Source of the DNA: Cladorhizidae sp. MBARI D1340-BT2
Lineage: Eukaryota; Porifera; Demospongiae; Poecilosclerida; Cladorhizidae
Length of the DNA stretch: 64,000 nt
Assembly (NCBI GenBank): GCA_028752905.1
Contig: JAQNBH010000002.1
Span: 19,705,041-19,769,040 of the forward strand
Direction: 5' to 3'
Positions within the stretch are counted from its first letter, which is position 1, and every line of letters begins with the position of its first letter. This document shows, piece by piece, positions 22,687-33,444 of the stretch. The notes under the pieces were generated by a model. The model was not told the origin of the DNA. It worked only from the letters and a program-made list of their open reading frames with translations, and did not search any database. A program made the position numbers and the translations under genes.

Positions 22687-23450
22687 CATACCCTCCAACT
22701 GTCCCGGAAGCGCTCCGGGACGGTCCCGGATTTGCACTTGATAAAATGTGTCCCGCACGGATTTGGTGTTTGTCCCGGAAATGCTGGATTAGTAATTGTT
22801 AACAATTTACAACTGGCTACCGCACTGTGATACTATTTATTACCTGGTCAAGTGGCGCGGGTGGAAAATTGAGGGCGAACGCCTTCAATTTTGCACACAT
22901 GTCTGACCAGGTAAATTTTTAACGACGGTGATTGCTAGAGCTTCCTCTAGCCAACTCGCTTTAGGGTCTAGTAACTTGCCTATAGTTATACCTATGAAAT
23001 ATTTTTAAATATCAAGAGAGCACACAGAGAGACCTATCTTTTGAGCTATATATCAAGTCCATACCATGAAGTTTACAGAATCTACGGAGCTCTAAAGTTG
23101 TAACCACAGGTTAATTTTTTTAATTTTTTTTAAATACAATCGTCCCCCCCTCCCCGACTAAAGGCTACTCCTTATATACTATAGCAGCTGTAAATTTACA
23201 ACTGGCTACAGCACTGTTAGACTAAAGGCTCCTCCTTAGCAGCTGCCAATTTAGAACTGGAAACAGCACTGTGAGACTAAAGGCTCCTCCTTAGCAGATA
23301 CTACACCGGGCCCATACACAAGTCATCGCTTCACTTCACAACTTACAAGCGGAGGAAAATCCAGCTGCCAGCATCCAACTATATATAATTATATTCACGG
23401 TGGGTGTGGTCAATGTCCCGGATTTCAATTTTGAAAAGTTGGAGGGTCTG
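22687..23450 (+). mobile_element. hAT-like MITE with 6-bp target duplication
   Basis: A 764-bp element with termini CATACCCTCCAACTGTCCCG and, inverted, CAGACCCTCCAACTTTT. It is flanked directly by AGGTAT on both sides (22,681-22,686 and 23,451-23,456). The left end shares the CCAAC-GTCCCGGAA core with the transposase-bearing element at 44,104-45,946, so it is probably a non-autonomous relative of it. It contains repeated pieces (GACTAAAGGCTCCTCCTTAG) and, at 23,010-23,072, a segment also found inverted at 52.0 kb. No coding capacity remains. Confidence 0.8.
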
Positions 23451-23565
23451 AGGTATGGTGCCAGGAAAGTAGGTAGGAAATGGCAATGATTCTAGCAGTG
23501 CAATGTTCTTGATATTATCAAACCGATGCAATGCTAGGATTTTTACTGGAGGAACTAATCTATCA

Positions 23566-23567
<2 letters not shown>

Positions 23568-23599
<32 letters not shown>
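23568..23599 (+). repeat. Poly-C tract
   Basis: 32 consecutive C residues. The length is likely unreliable in any assembly. Confidence 0.95.
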
Positions 23600-23601
<2 letters not shown>

Positions 23602-24079
23602 AAGCCTTTAGTGGGTTGGATATAGCTAAACTTTGTTTTGCATTATGAACTAGACCTCAAAAACCCTTACCTTTCCCCTTCGATTATTGTGACTCCAGCA
23701 GCTGTAGTAAGACTAGACAGACAGACTACTCGTCCAACCCATTGGACGTCAATCCCTTCACAATAAATATAAATCCATTTCACGAAAACCTTTACATCTG
23801 CGAGGCCGACCGAACGTGAGAGAGAGTGCTAAACCACAGGACAAAACAAAACTGGAAATTCTAGCATTAGTTAGACTGCATTGCTCTTACGAGTGTCCGA
23901 GCTCTAGCAACAACTGATCTGTATATAGCTACTTCATTAATCACATGCTGTTACTGTGATATGGGGAAGTAGCCAAATAATAATTCAATTGTTCTGTTGA
24001 GATATGTCATCACTAAGTACTACAAACAATAAATGACAATGACAACTAGAAAACAACAACATGAATTAATTATTATTAC

Positions 24080-24903
24080 AGCAAAAATTAATAATGAATT
24101 ACAAAGAGTTTGTTTGGGGATGATGATAGGGGAGGGGGGGAGGTGCCCAACATTAAGTATTTCCTTTTCTCCCACCATTTGAGCACATTTCCCACTATAA
24201 TTCTTCCTACACTATCCAACACCTCTTCCTTCGCCCCTGCTACAGATCTATCCAACTTTAGGCCTACTCTCCCTTCTTCAGTCTTCATTAAAAATAAAAA
24301 TAAAATTAAATTTTTTTTTATTTTTTTATTTTTTTTTTTTTAAAGAAACGCTCATAATGAGCAAAAATTGTACAACATCCATTCTACCACCCAGTCTTAA
24401 GGCCCTTCAATGCCCTCAGCCATATCCAATAATCTTTTTCGATCACCAGCAAACTCCCCACAGTACAACAAGAAATGCACAACATCTTCCACAAAACCTT
24501 CATTACATAACTCACATCCCGGCAAATACCACACCTCACCACCCAAGAGTCCTGCTTATTCAGTCCTTAACCAAAATTTCAGCCTCACTTCCCCTGTGCA
24601 CTACATATCTTTCTTGCCCAAACTCTTCTTTAGCTAACTTATACCACGTGAGACTTGATTTCTCTCCTACTTCTTCCTGCCACTCTTCCTTATGAACATT
24701 TCTTACGCAATTCCTCCATGTTGCACTTGAGCCATCTATTTCCAACACTTCTTCCCCCCCCCCCCCCCCCCCCCCCCCAAACTTCCTTTTCAGCTCAAAA
24801 AAGTCTGCCCACCAACCTGGACAATTTCTTAACAGTGCCACAACATTTTTCACTAGACTATATTCACTCATTCTCTGCAACCACCATACAAACAATTACA
24901 TAG
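24080..24903 (-). pseudogene. LINE (non-LTR retrotransposon) ORF2 C-terminus, decayed
   Basis: On the - strand three consecutive segments read as the end of a non-LTR retrotransposon polyprotein. They are SSLTWYKLAKEEFGQERYVV (near 24,620), then across a frame break LPGCELCNEGFVEDVVHFLL with YCGEFAGDRKRLL (near 24,500), then VAGAKEEVLDSVGRIIVGNV (near 24,200). The CxxC...H....C knuckle after the tyrosine-rich segment is typical of the region downstream of the reverse transcriptase in several LINE clades. A poly-C run at 24,754-24,778 and A/T-rich runs at 24,310-24,340 interrupt it. The reverse-transcriptase and endonuclease parts are missing, as expected for a 5'-truncated insertion. Confidence 0.7.
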
Positions 24904-25985
24904 CTTCATTGGTGCAAAGGTACATAAAGCAGCTTCCCTTGAAGATGGGAAGTGATTTCCTCAGGAAGTGTTTTCTGCAGGTATTCTCAGAACACTAAAG
25001 GCAGATCATGCAGAAGCTGTCAAGAACTTGTTAAAGTGATGGTACGCAAATTATTTGATAGATTATAATGTTTAGTATGCTCTCCAACATTAGCAAATCA
25101 CTCCTCTATAGATATATGACCAATTGTCATTTCTATATGCAACACCTATGAAACCGCCGCTCTGTCCCAGAGAGCGGCAGTAACTACACATGCTTACAGA
25201 CATTTTGTTTAACACACTTCTAGTTTTATTATGTCAATGCGAATGAAATTCCAGTATCCTTTCCAGTCAGCTTTTGACCATGCAGCTTGTTCCCAATTAC
25301 CTGTGAGGCCAGTTTTCCTTCTTCAATCTTCAAACCTGGTGCCATTTTCTCTCCCTTTCTCTCTGACAACCATACCTAGCACATTCACATCCTTTATAGC
25401 ATACATGTAGAAGTGAAAAGACATACTAACTGTACCACAGTTAACTCCTGCCACCCTGAGAAAATGTCTCAAGTGGAATAATCATTAACCAATTTCACAC
25501 ACAAGGATAATCAATTAAAAATGGCAGTCTACAACCAACTATCATGATACAATATATATAGCATAGACATCACTTGACTCTGATTTCCAATGTGGTAAAA
25601 AAATACTCATAATATTTTTTGCCAACTTGTCTCAGCTGCATATGGAGAAGTGGTACTGGAGGAATACAATCTTCCTTGCACCATCTGAAAAGGCTGGACA
25701 AACTGAGTTAGCAAAGCTTTATCAAGGATAAGATGATGCCTCCACTCTTGAAAGCATTGCTTTAAAGGCCTCAGGTTCTAGTTACAATATTTGCCACTTC
25801 ATAAATCACATTAAGAGCAAATCTATATACTTTCCACCTGGAAAGGAGGTTGAAATTTGAGATAAATGGAGATATCAACACACTACTGCATGTGGGAAAA
25901 TGTATTTAAACACACCTTCCATTGCCCAACAACAAAGATGAGAGCATAGGGAAAAACACACTCTTCATCAGCCACCACATGTTAC
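24904..25985 (+). other. Spacer, possible N-terminal part of the RT element
   Basis: No intact frame is seen. Short + strand pieces such as KAASLEDGK and LKADHAEAVKNLLK near 24,925-25,035 could belong to the decayed reverse-transcriptase element that follows, but I cannot align them with confidence. Confidence 0.25.
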
Positions 25986-25989
25986 ATGG

Positions 25990-28090
25990 TAAAGTTCTCC
26001 TGGTATATCCAAAGACCCAAGCTGGAGGTATTATATAACTAGACAGCCTCATACCAATGGGAATAGATACAAATGGTGCGACAATGTACCAGCATCCTCA
26101 GAGAGAAGCATCCCAGATAGCATCAATGGAGGCCCTCCTTCCAGAATTGGAACTACATGATGCTGAATTGTACCATGATTGATTGAACGGATAACTGGGA
26201 AAGTCATCAGACAAGCAGCAGCACTCCATATGCATGGCCCACCAGGTGTGCTTGCTTATGCCTTTGGTCATCATTCAAATACTGTATCTACTGAGATATG
26301 TAAAGGCCTGGTAGCAGTGGCTCATCGATTTGTTATGAACTACAGATTTACATATGATGGACTGACTGCACTTGTATTTTGCTGCTTTACACCACTCAAA
26401 ACCCCAAGGGTCAGACCCATGGTATTGTTGAAGTATCTAGAAGGATCATGAAAAAAGCAATCCTAAAGACTATTGAGGATGACATAAAATCATCTGCTCG
26501 GCAATTGCAGGCATGTGCTGGACATGAATCAGGTTGTGAGGCTGCTGTTCATGAGATGAAAAAGACCTACTCCCATGATAATACCCAGAGGCTGTTTTGT
26601 GTGTTGATGCAACTAATACTTTTAGTGTAATCATCATGGCCAAGCAGCTCTTCACATTATTACACATGAAGGGAGAAATTCAGTCTACAGAGGAAACCAT
26701 GCAGTGCGATCCTTTGGCAATGGCAATGTAGGCATTGACTGCAACTCCATTGATTTGCAAACTCAAACAAGACAAACCTAATGTGAAGCAAGTCTGATTT
26801 GAAGATGATGCAGCAGCTGCTGGGATATCGAGAGCATTACTGCAATGTTAAGAACACCCCACAGCTTTTCGAACCACTGTCTATGACCCATCTAGTAGTG
26901 AAACCAGAACTCTTGGATGAAACAGTATCAATATTCCGCAGCAAAGACGTCCTAATACCCTCAAACGTTGGAAGCACCCTGCTGCTATGGGCACATCCTC
27001 TGTTGCAGAAGAAAATGTAAGAAGAAAACGACTGAAATGTCTGCCCTTGCAACTCAATCACTCAGCCACTCTCATGCAGCATATGCCACCTTTTGTTCAA
27101 TATATCTTTGGGAATTTGATGCAAATCATCCATTGCAGAAGTATAGCATTTCAACCCCTAGAACATTTGATAGCTACATAACATTTCATTGGCTGGACAA
27201 CATCCCAGAAGAAAGAAAGTTATTTTCTTCCATTGCAGACCTAATAATTAACTCTGAAAAAAATCAGTGCGCCACTGATAGAGATGATCATCAACCAAAG
27301 AAACACCAAACTTCAATTGAACACCATCAAATCTACCTCACTTTGAAATAATCAATTCTGCAAAGACAGTTCATGAGGTTAATTAAAGTGCAGCTCATAT
27401 GTAACAAGCAATGGATTTAGCCAAGGAGAAGGTTTGTTCAATATGGCTGACTGCCTTTCCACTACAGGATCAAGGATTCAAGACTGAAATCCATAATGTC
27501 TCGAGTCTGCTGTATTGATGGATGGAAACCCTAGAACACATCACAACTTTGCATATATGTAGCATGCCATTATCAACTAACCAACGCAATAACATGCCCC
27601 CATTGGCAGACTAGTCTTCATGAGACACACTGACATCTTGAATATCACAAACAGTTGGCTCAGTGGAGTGCGCCATGATGTTGAAACAGAGCCAGCATTA
27701 TAGCAGGTGAAACCATCCCCTCAGTCAGTGAACAGACATGATAATGCCAGAACAGGGTTTTCCCAAATGCACCAAACCACCACACCAGCATCCCAGCCAC
27801 ATACTGAAGGCATGAGCAGCAACAACAACAACAAAAAGAGAGAGAACATGGGAATAGAATCCATGAAGGTTAGATGACCGCTTAAAATGTGGGCAGAGAA
27901 GCGCACTGGTTTCAATAAGCATCCAGCAGACATGACTGGCAACAAAAATGCTCTACAATAGCTACTTGTACTGATTTGGCATGAATGAGATGCACAGCAT
28001 CTTTTTCACTCCTTGATCAGCAGTAGTCTTATGCATAAGGGACAGTCATCATCTTCGCTTTCCACCCATATACACAAGGTGCCACCATAT
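25990..28090 (+). pseudogene. Reverse-transcriptase element, heavily frameshifted
   Basis: The + strand holds, in order across several frames, segments of a reverse-transcriptase protein family common in sponges and cnidarians: ITGKVIRQAAALHMHG (26,189), STEICKGLVAVAHRFVMNY (26,290), VEVSRRIMKKAILKTIEDDI (26,430), SARQLQACAGHESGCEAAVH (26,497) and, near 27,410, AMDLAKEKVCSIWLTAFPLQ. A C-terminal part is still visible near 27,800-27,850 and up to about 28,070 (SAVVLCIRDS). The catalytic YxDD box is not visible, because the part between about 26,640 and 26,970 is badly broken. The assignment rests on my memory of conserved phrases in this family, and I cannot say whether it is LINE-like or tyrosine-recombinase type. 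It is a dead copy. Confidence 0.62.
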
Positions 28091-30800
28091 AAACATAATT
28101 TTATATGTAGCATGGCAATTCATCAATAAGTGAGTGCTTCTTGGACTCATTTCCAAATGTAGTGTGATTTTGTTTACCTTGTAGCAACTATAGACTTTTC
28201 AATTCGTGACATTATAACGTAAATTACATAATCGGGACCGCTATGTAGACCACTTTAGCAGCTATTTCTCAGCACCACATCAAGCACTAATGATAGGACT
28301 GATTTTGGAGGCTAATATTTATGACATGACCAAGCTTGGGCAATGGATAGGCATTTAAAGCCACCAAGCTAATGATGTCATCACTGGTGATGTCATTGCT
28401 TGGAAGTAATCCTATGTTGTGACGTATCATAAAATGGGAGAATTGGTTTGGGCAGCTTATGAAAACCATTCGCAAGGTAAGCTTGCTAACTGTTGCTTAT
28501 CTTAGAGATGGCTTCGATTGGCAGCTATACAGAGAGTTCCCTAACTTTATTCATGTGTGACATTGACCACTCACTATCCCTATACAAGCAGTGTCTACTG
28601 AAGATGCTCTTCTGCAGATCTTCTCTGGGATATTACAAGTTCCCCAAAACAATGCTCCATGACAGACATCCTGTGACAAAACACATGCTAAGATTGAGGA
28701 AGATGATTGTAAGCTTCTTACTATTTCTTTATGTGTAAGCCTGGACACAATTGGAGTGGTTGCTAGAGTCACCTTGCTATATACAGCCATTGTGTATGGC
28801 ACTTCGGATGTTATTTTTATATCCTTGGTTTTACAGCAAATGGTCTTGCTAGGTACAAGACAATTTAACATTAAAATCTAATTCATATCTTATGGTGTTA
28901 TATGCTGCACAAATGGAGATAATATAATATGGTGATCACACTTTTTAATCTTAAGCATATGCTGAAGGACTCCATTGCATGAAATCTAGAGGACATGGTT
29001 GAAAGGTGATGTAATGTTTGTATGTATAGTGCTGTGGTAACTTATGCGCCTGCTCATTGGATTGGCTTTTCCTTTATTTCTAAACTAAGTGCCACTTATC
29101 TAAAATTACATTCTCAATGAACTCTCAGTTGAAGAGAACTTCAGAGCTTATAAAATCCTCTGACAATGCTTCTAACCCTGCTTGGAAGCTACATCTCTTC
29201 CAGAGCTTCTGCCATCAGATATGTTCTTCCCCCAAAGGGGGTTGGGGAGGGTAGACCAGTTGGAATTATTAAATATATAATATGTATAGGTGCTAATTTT
29301 TCCCTTTTTTCAGCACTTTGATCACATTAGCAGTGTTTCCCTCCCTTCTGTGTGTAATATGTTTTCCTTTAAGTAAAATAATAATAAGTTTTCCTTATTT
29401 ATTCTTTTCTTTTAATGGCCCTCAATGAACTCTCAGGTGAAGTAGTAGTACAGCACAATGACAATGACTTTCTCGATGAAACACTTGAATTGGCTCACTC
29501 GATGTTACAGATAGATGCTCCATCTAACCTTCATCAGGAATGGTAGAAACGTAGAGTGACTAAGTTTAAGTTGGTGATGGAGAAATTCATTGCAAAGAAA
29601 GGCCATCTGTTGTGCCATATGGTTAATTGCTAGATTTATATCCCTTTTGCTTTCATAGAGCTGCTGGGAAGCTGGGATATGGAAAGTTGGATTTTTTAGT
29701 TGTTCCAGCCTTGAGCACTACTACCGACACCCAACACCAGATGATGTGTAAGCTTTTGAGCCTGGAGGTAAAACAATAGAATGTGTTTATTTTTCTTTAT
29801 TTTTTCCTTGTGTGTGTATGTGTGTGAGTGAGTGTGTGTATGCATCCATGAGGGCATGCATGCACTAATTGGCTGTTTATCCACCCATTTTTTACTATCA
29901 CAAGAGTCACAAGTGTCAGTTAGCAATTAAATTTGGAAAAGGAGTTAAATTTCTAAATGAGTCAAATTTGGAAATGAGTCTGTCTCTAGACTGGGCCCAG
30001 TCTCCAGACTGAGTGTTTGACTAGCTGGCAGTGTAGAAGAGAGCAGAGCCTGCCTTGACGAGGAAAACAATTGAGAAACTCTCTTTCCCTTTCCTTGAGG
30101 ACTGTTTGTTGTTTGTTTGTTTTGGCCACTGAGAGTTAGAAAAAATACTCGACACTAAGAACATAATTATAAAAGCTGGTTGTTAAACCGATACTTATGT
30201 TAAGCACCTGTTGTTGTTCCTACTTCACTGTTGGTTCCGAGGAATATGTTTATTAAGCCCACACAGATGCTCACCTGAAGTAGAAGGTTGGGCACATGCT
30301 AAAAGTGTCCACGTGCGTAGCGCACCAAGCGCAAGGTCTATAGTTGTGCACCAAGCAGCAGAGAGATAGTGCTGATAATGGCAGAGGCAGTAACCAGGTT
30401 CTGATCGATTATTCTCCCTTCAGAGAAGTAGGAGCTACAATTGAGTTTAGAAGTTCTAGGTGGTCAGATCATGCAATGAAAATGGGCGTAACAAATGTCA
30501 GACTTGTCGGCTGACGTGCATGGCAGCAGAAGAATGGTTGCCATGCACTCAATCATGAGCATGTTGCTGCTAAGTGGCTGCTCAGTGTTAAGCGTCCATT
30601 ATCTTATTGATGTATGCTATAGTTATGCAGCTTAAAACCAGGTTTTATGGAAGCACTAAGCAGATAAAGAATGTCTGCTCTCCTTCATGGCAGTAATGAG
30701 GCTCATCAGGTTTGTTGGATCTAGCTGCAGAGTGAGCTTGTTCCTGTCCAAGATGCTGAATTTTTTAAGACGGGTGAAGGCTGTTGAGAAATATTGATTT
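28091..30800 (+). other. Region without recognised genes
   Basis: Unique AT-rich DNA with small overlapping open frames on both strands (28,287-28,871, 29,696-29,926) and no domain or splice support. TCTCTAGACTGGGCCCAGTC and CTCCAGACTGAG near 29,985-30,015 form a short imperfect palindrome. A simple GT-rich tract lies at 29,810-29,840. Confidence 0.35.
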
Positions 30801-30889
30801 GTAGTTGATCTATGTTTCCTTCAGGAAATCCATCAATAACAAGAATTCATCAGCAACAATCGTCAGGCAACTGTGGATCATGTACAGCA

Positions 30890-31145
30890 CCAACAGAGCC
30901 AACAAGGTACTGGCAGTCTTGCCATTACTGTTTAATATGTGTGTTGGCAGGTTCATCAACAGCAGCAACAGAGCCAACAAGCTACTGAAAGTGTTGCATT
31001 AGTGTTTACTCAGTATGTTATCTGGTTCATCAACAGCAGCAACAGAGCCAACAAGCTACTGAAAGTGTTGCATTAGTGTTTACTCAGTGTGTTATCTGGT
31101 TCATCAACAGCAGCACAGAGCCAACAAGTTACTGGCAGTGTTGCC
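30890..31145 (+). repeat. Tandem repeat of about 73 bp, three to four copies
   Basis: Units contain CAACAGCAGCAACAGAGCCA and ACAAGCTACTGAAAGTGTTG. A second, looser tandem of about 90-120 bp follows at 31,370-31,625 (TGTAAGATTGTGCT, CTAGGGAGGAGCTT, GTAGCAG). The intervening frames 31,076-31,381 have no recognised domain. Confidence 0.75.
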
Positions 31146-31689
31146 ACTCCCTGCACTACTCAAGGGTGTCCTGCTCTTTCTTTGCATTTTCTCTTGTTGT
31201 CATTCACTTCTCAGAGCTTTCCTCTCTCTCCTTGTCGCTGTGCAGGTGCTCTCTGTATTTCCCTAATCTAGATGGTGCTGTTGTCTTTCTGTCAGCCTTT
31301 GTTCCCACTGGTGTGAGTTCAGTTCCTCCATTGCTCGCATTTCTTTCCGTAGTTCTGCTGTTTCATGTGGGGACACGCTAGACTGTTCTGGCTATTCCAG
31401 CTAGGGAGAAGATTCAGTAGCAGTGCAGTTTTCTGAAGACTAGGGCTGTTTCATGTAAGATTGTGCTAAACTGTGTGTCTGGCTCTTCCTACTAGGTACA
31501 TAGGAGCTTGAGTAGCAGAGTTAGTTCAATAAAGGTTGGAGCTGTGTCCTGTAAGATTGTGCTCAATTATGCTTATGGTTCTTCTAGCTAGGGAGGAGCT
31601 TAAGTAGCAGCATGGCTCACTAAAGGTCCGGTGTGAATAACGAAAAGCAATTTTTGTGCATGCACATTGACAGACACCTTCCCTGATAT

Positions 31690-32225
31690 AAACTCTGCAT
31701 ACAATGTATATACAAGCACTCTTCAGACACTTATACTCTGCATACATATGTACATACAAGCACTCCAAACACTAACTCTGCATACATATGCACATACAAG
31801 CACTCTTCATACTACACTTACTCTGCATACATATGTGCATACAAGCACTCCAAACACTTACTCTGCATACATATGTGCATACAAGCACTTCAAACACTTA
31901 CTCTGCATACATATGTACATACAAGCACTCCAAACACTTACTCTGCATACATATGTACATACAAGCACTCCAAACACTTACTCTGCCCATGTATGTACAT
32001 ACAAGCACTCTTCATACTACACGTACTCTGCATACATATACACATAATATACAAGCACTCTTCAAACACTTACTCTGCACACATATGTGCATACAAGCAC
32101 TCCAAACACTTACTCTGCACATATATGTACATACAAGCACTCTTCATACTACACGTACTCTGCATACATATACACATAATATACAAGCACTCTTCAAATA
32201 CTTACTCTGCATACGTATATACAAG
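31690..32225 (+). repeat. 40-bp minisatellite
   Basis: About thirteen units of ACTTACTCTGCATACATATG followed by TACATACAAGCACTCCAAAC, with exact 40-bp spacing in the centre and variants of other length at the edges. The long + frames 31,667-32,322 arise because the unit lacks stops in more than one frame. Confidence 0.93.
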
Positions 32226-32329
32226 TACTTTTTGCCTTGGCACCAAAGTGTATAGTTTAAATTTTTTAAATTGTGAATTTTTATATGTAGTCATATATTT
32301 TCTCTCTTGCCACATCACATGACAAGATC

Positions 32330-32995
32330 TTGGCTGCTTTCAGCTCCTTTCCCAAAGCTCTCAGGCTAGTGGTGGCCTTTTCGAATCGGATTGGCTGCAA
32401 GAATTCCCAGAGCATGCCTCAAATCCATAAAGTAAGCTCAACCATCTACCGCTACATTCAGCAAGCTCAAAATGTCCACTGCATCTTTGAGGGGTGCCAC
32501 CGAGTTGAGCAGCTGTATATCTAGTTCTGGCCCAGATTACCTACCACAGAACCTACGGACAACTGGTTCATCCTATTCAGAGGACATGGGCAGAAGCAGC
32601 ACATCAGCAGGATGGGTGGCTACATTTCCATCGACCACCTGAAACAGTTGTTCTCAGGCATGAGCAACTTAAAACTGAAAGACATGGCCAAAGTGCTCTT
32701 CTTTCATTGCTGTCATACATGGTCACTCCTGTAGGCTGTACCACAAATGTCGACTGAGGAAAACCTGATTATCTTCTACATGACATCTTTGTAGTGTCAG
32801 TCTTTACTCATGTATGACTAGGGAATGGGCGTGGCCACCATCAAGTTGGTGAAGTTGCCAAAGAGGAAGGTGTCTTCTAGCTTGTTCGACATATCGTGGT
32901 GCTTGGTCAGGAGGCTAAGAAAACCATCAAGCGGATCGATCTTTACTTGCCATTGTGACCTGATTTTGAAGGCTCGTTCTCTCCATGCTGATTGA
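32330..32995 (+). pseudogene. Caspase-like relic (p20 and p10 segments)
   Basis: One + strand frame spans this region with in-frame stops at 32,522, 32,732, 32,792 and 32,819. After the first stop it reads NWFILFRGHGQKQHISRMGG, YISIDHLKQLFSGMSNLKLK and DMAKVLFFHCCHT. That order matches a caspase p20 domain: hydrophobic strand, catalytic HG, a glycine turn, an I-x-IDxLxxLF helix, then K-hydrophobic-FF before the catalytic Cys motif. Here the usual QACRG-type pentapeptide reads HCCHT. The p10-like part follows (STEENLIIFYMTSL, then GMGVATIKLVK and WCLVRRLRK). Caspases are aspartate-directed cysteine proteases of cell death. With four stops and an altered active site this copy should be inactive. 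The call is by pattern only; a chance resemblance is possible. Confidence 0.42.
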
Positions 32996-33049
32996 TCTAT
33001 ACAGGGAGAAGCACAGAGCAAGTGAGACTTTGGTTGGGTTCGGTTGCCT

Positions 33050-33365
33050 CACCAGGCATACAGTGGGGTGGAGTTGGGTGGTGGGTGTGGGGAGTTTATG
33101 TCGGTGGGTGGGGTTGAGTGTGTGAGGGAGGGAGGGTTATAGTTGGGAAGGTGGGCTGGGCGAGGGTACAGTATGTGTATGGCAAGGGTGGGGGGGGGGG
33201 GGAGGGGGGTTGGGTGTTTAGGGGGGAACTTATGTGTGAGCAGTAAAGTGGGTGTGTGAGGTGAGGGTGAGAGGGGTAGGCAGAAAGTATGTGTGTGGGG
33301 GAGACTATGTACAAGTAGGTGGGGAGTGTGGGTAGAGCGAGGGGGGAGGGAACATCCGTTGGAAG
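33050..33365 (+). repeat. G-rich low-complexity block
   Basis: Strongly strand-biased GGGTGGGTGTGGGG-type sequence including GGTGGGGGGGGGGGGAGG near 33,188. Several runs of three or more G within short spacing make it capable of G-quadruplex formation. It lies directly before the 32-bp minisatellite. Confidence 0.85.
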
Positions 33366-33444
33366 GGAAAGAAAAGGATTGTGTGGGAGGTTAGGTGTGG
33401 ATCTTCAGGTTGAGGGAACTTAGCCCCAAATGCCAAGAATGCAG

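Noticed and set aside
29985..30015. Palindromic CTAGACTGGGCCCAGTCTCCAG as a regulatory site or tRNA-like fold
   Set aside because: Short and imperfect, with no surrounding structure typical of tRNA or known elements.
31667..32322. Three overlapping + frames rich in His, Thr and Tyr
   Set aside because: They are translations of the 40-bp minisatellite.
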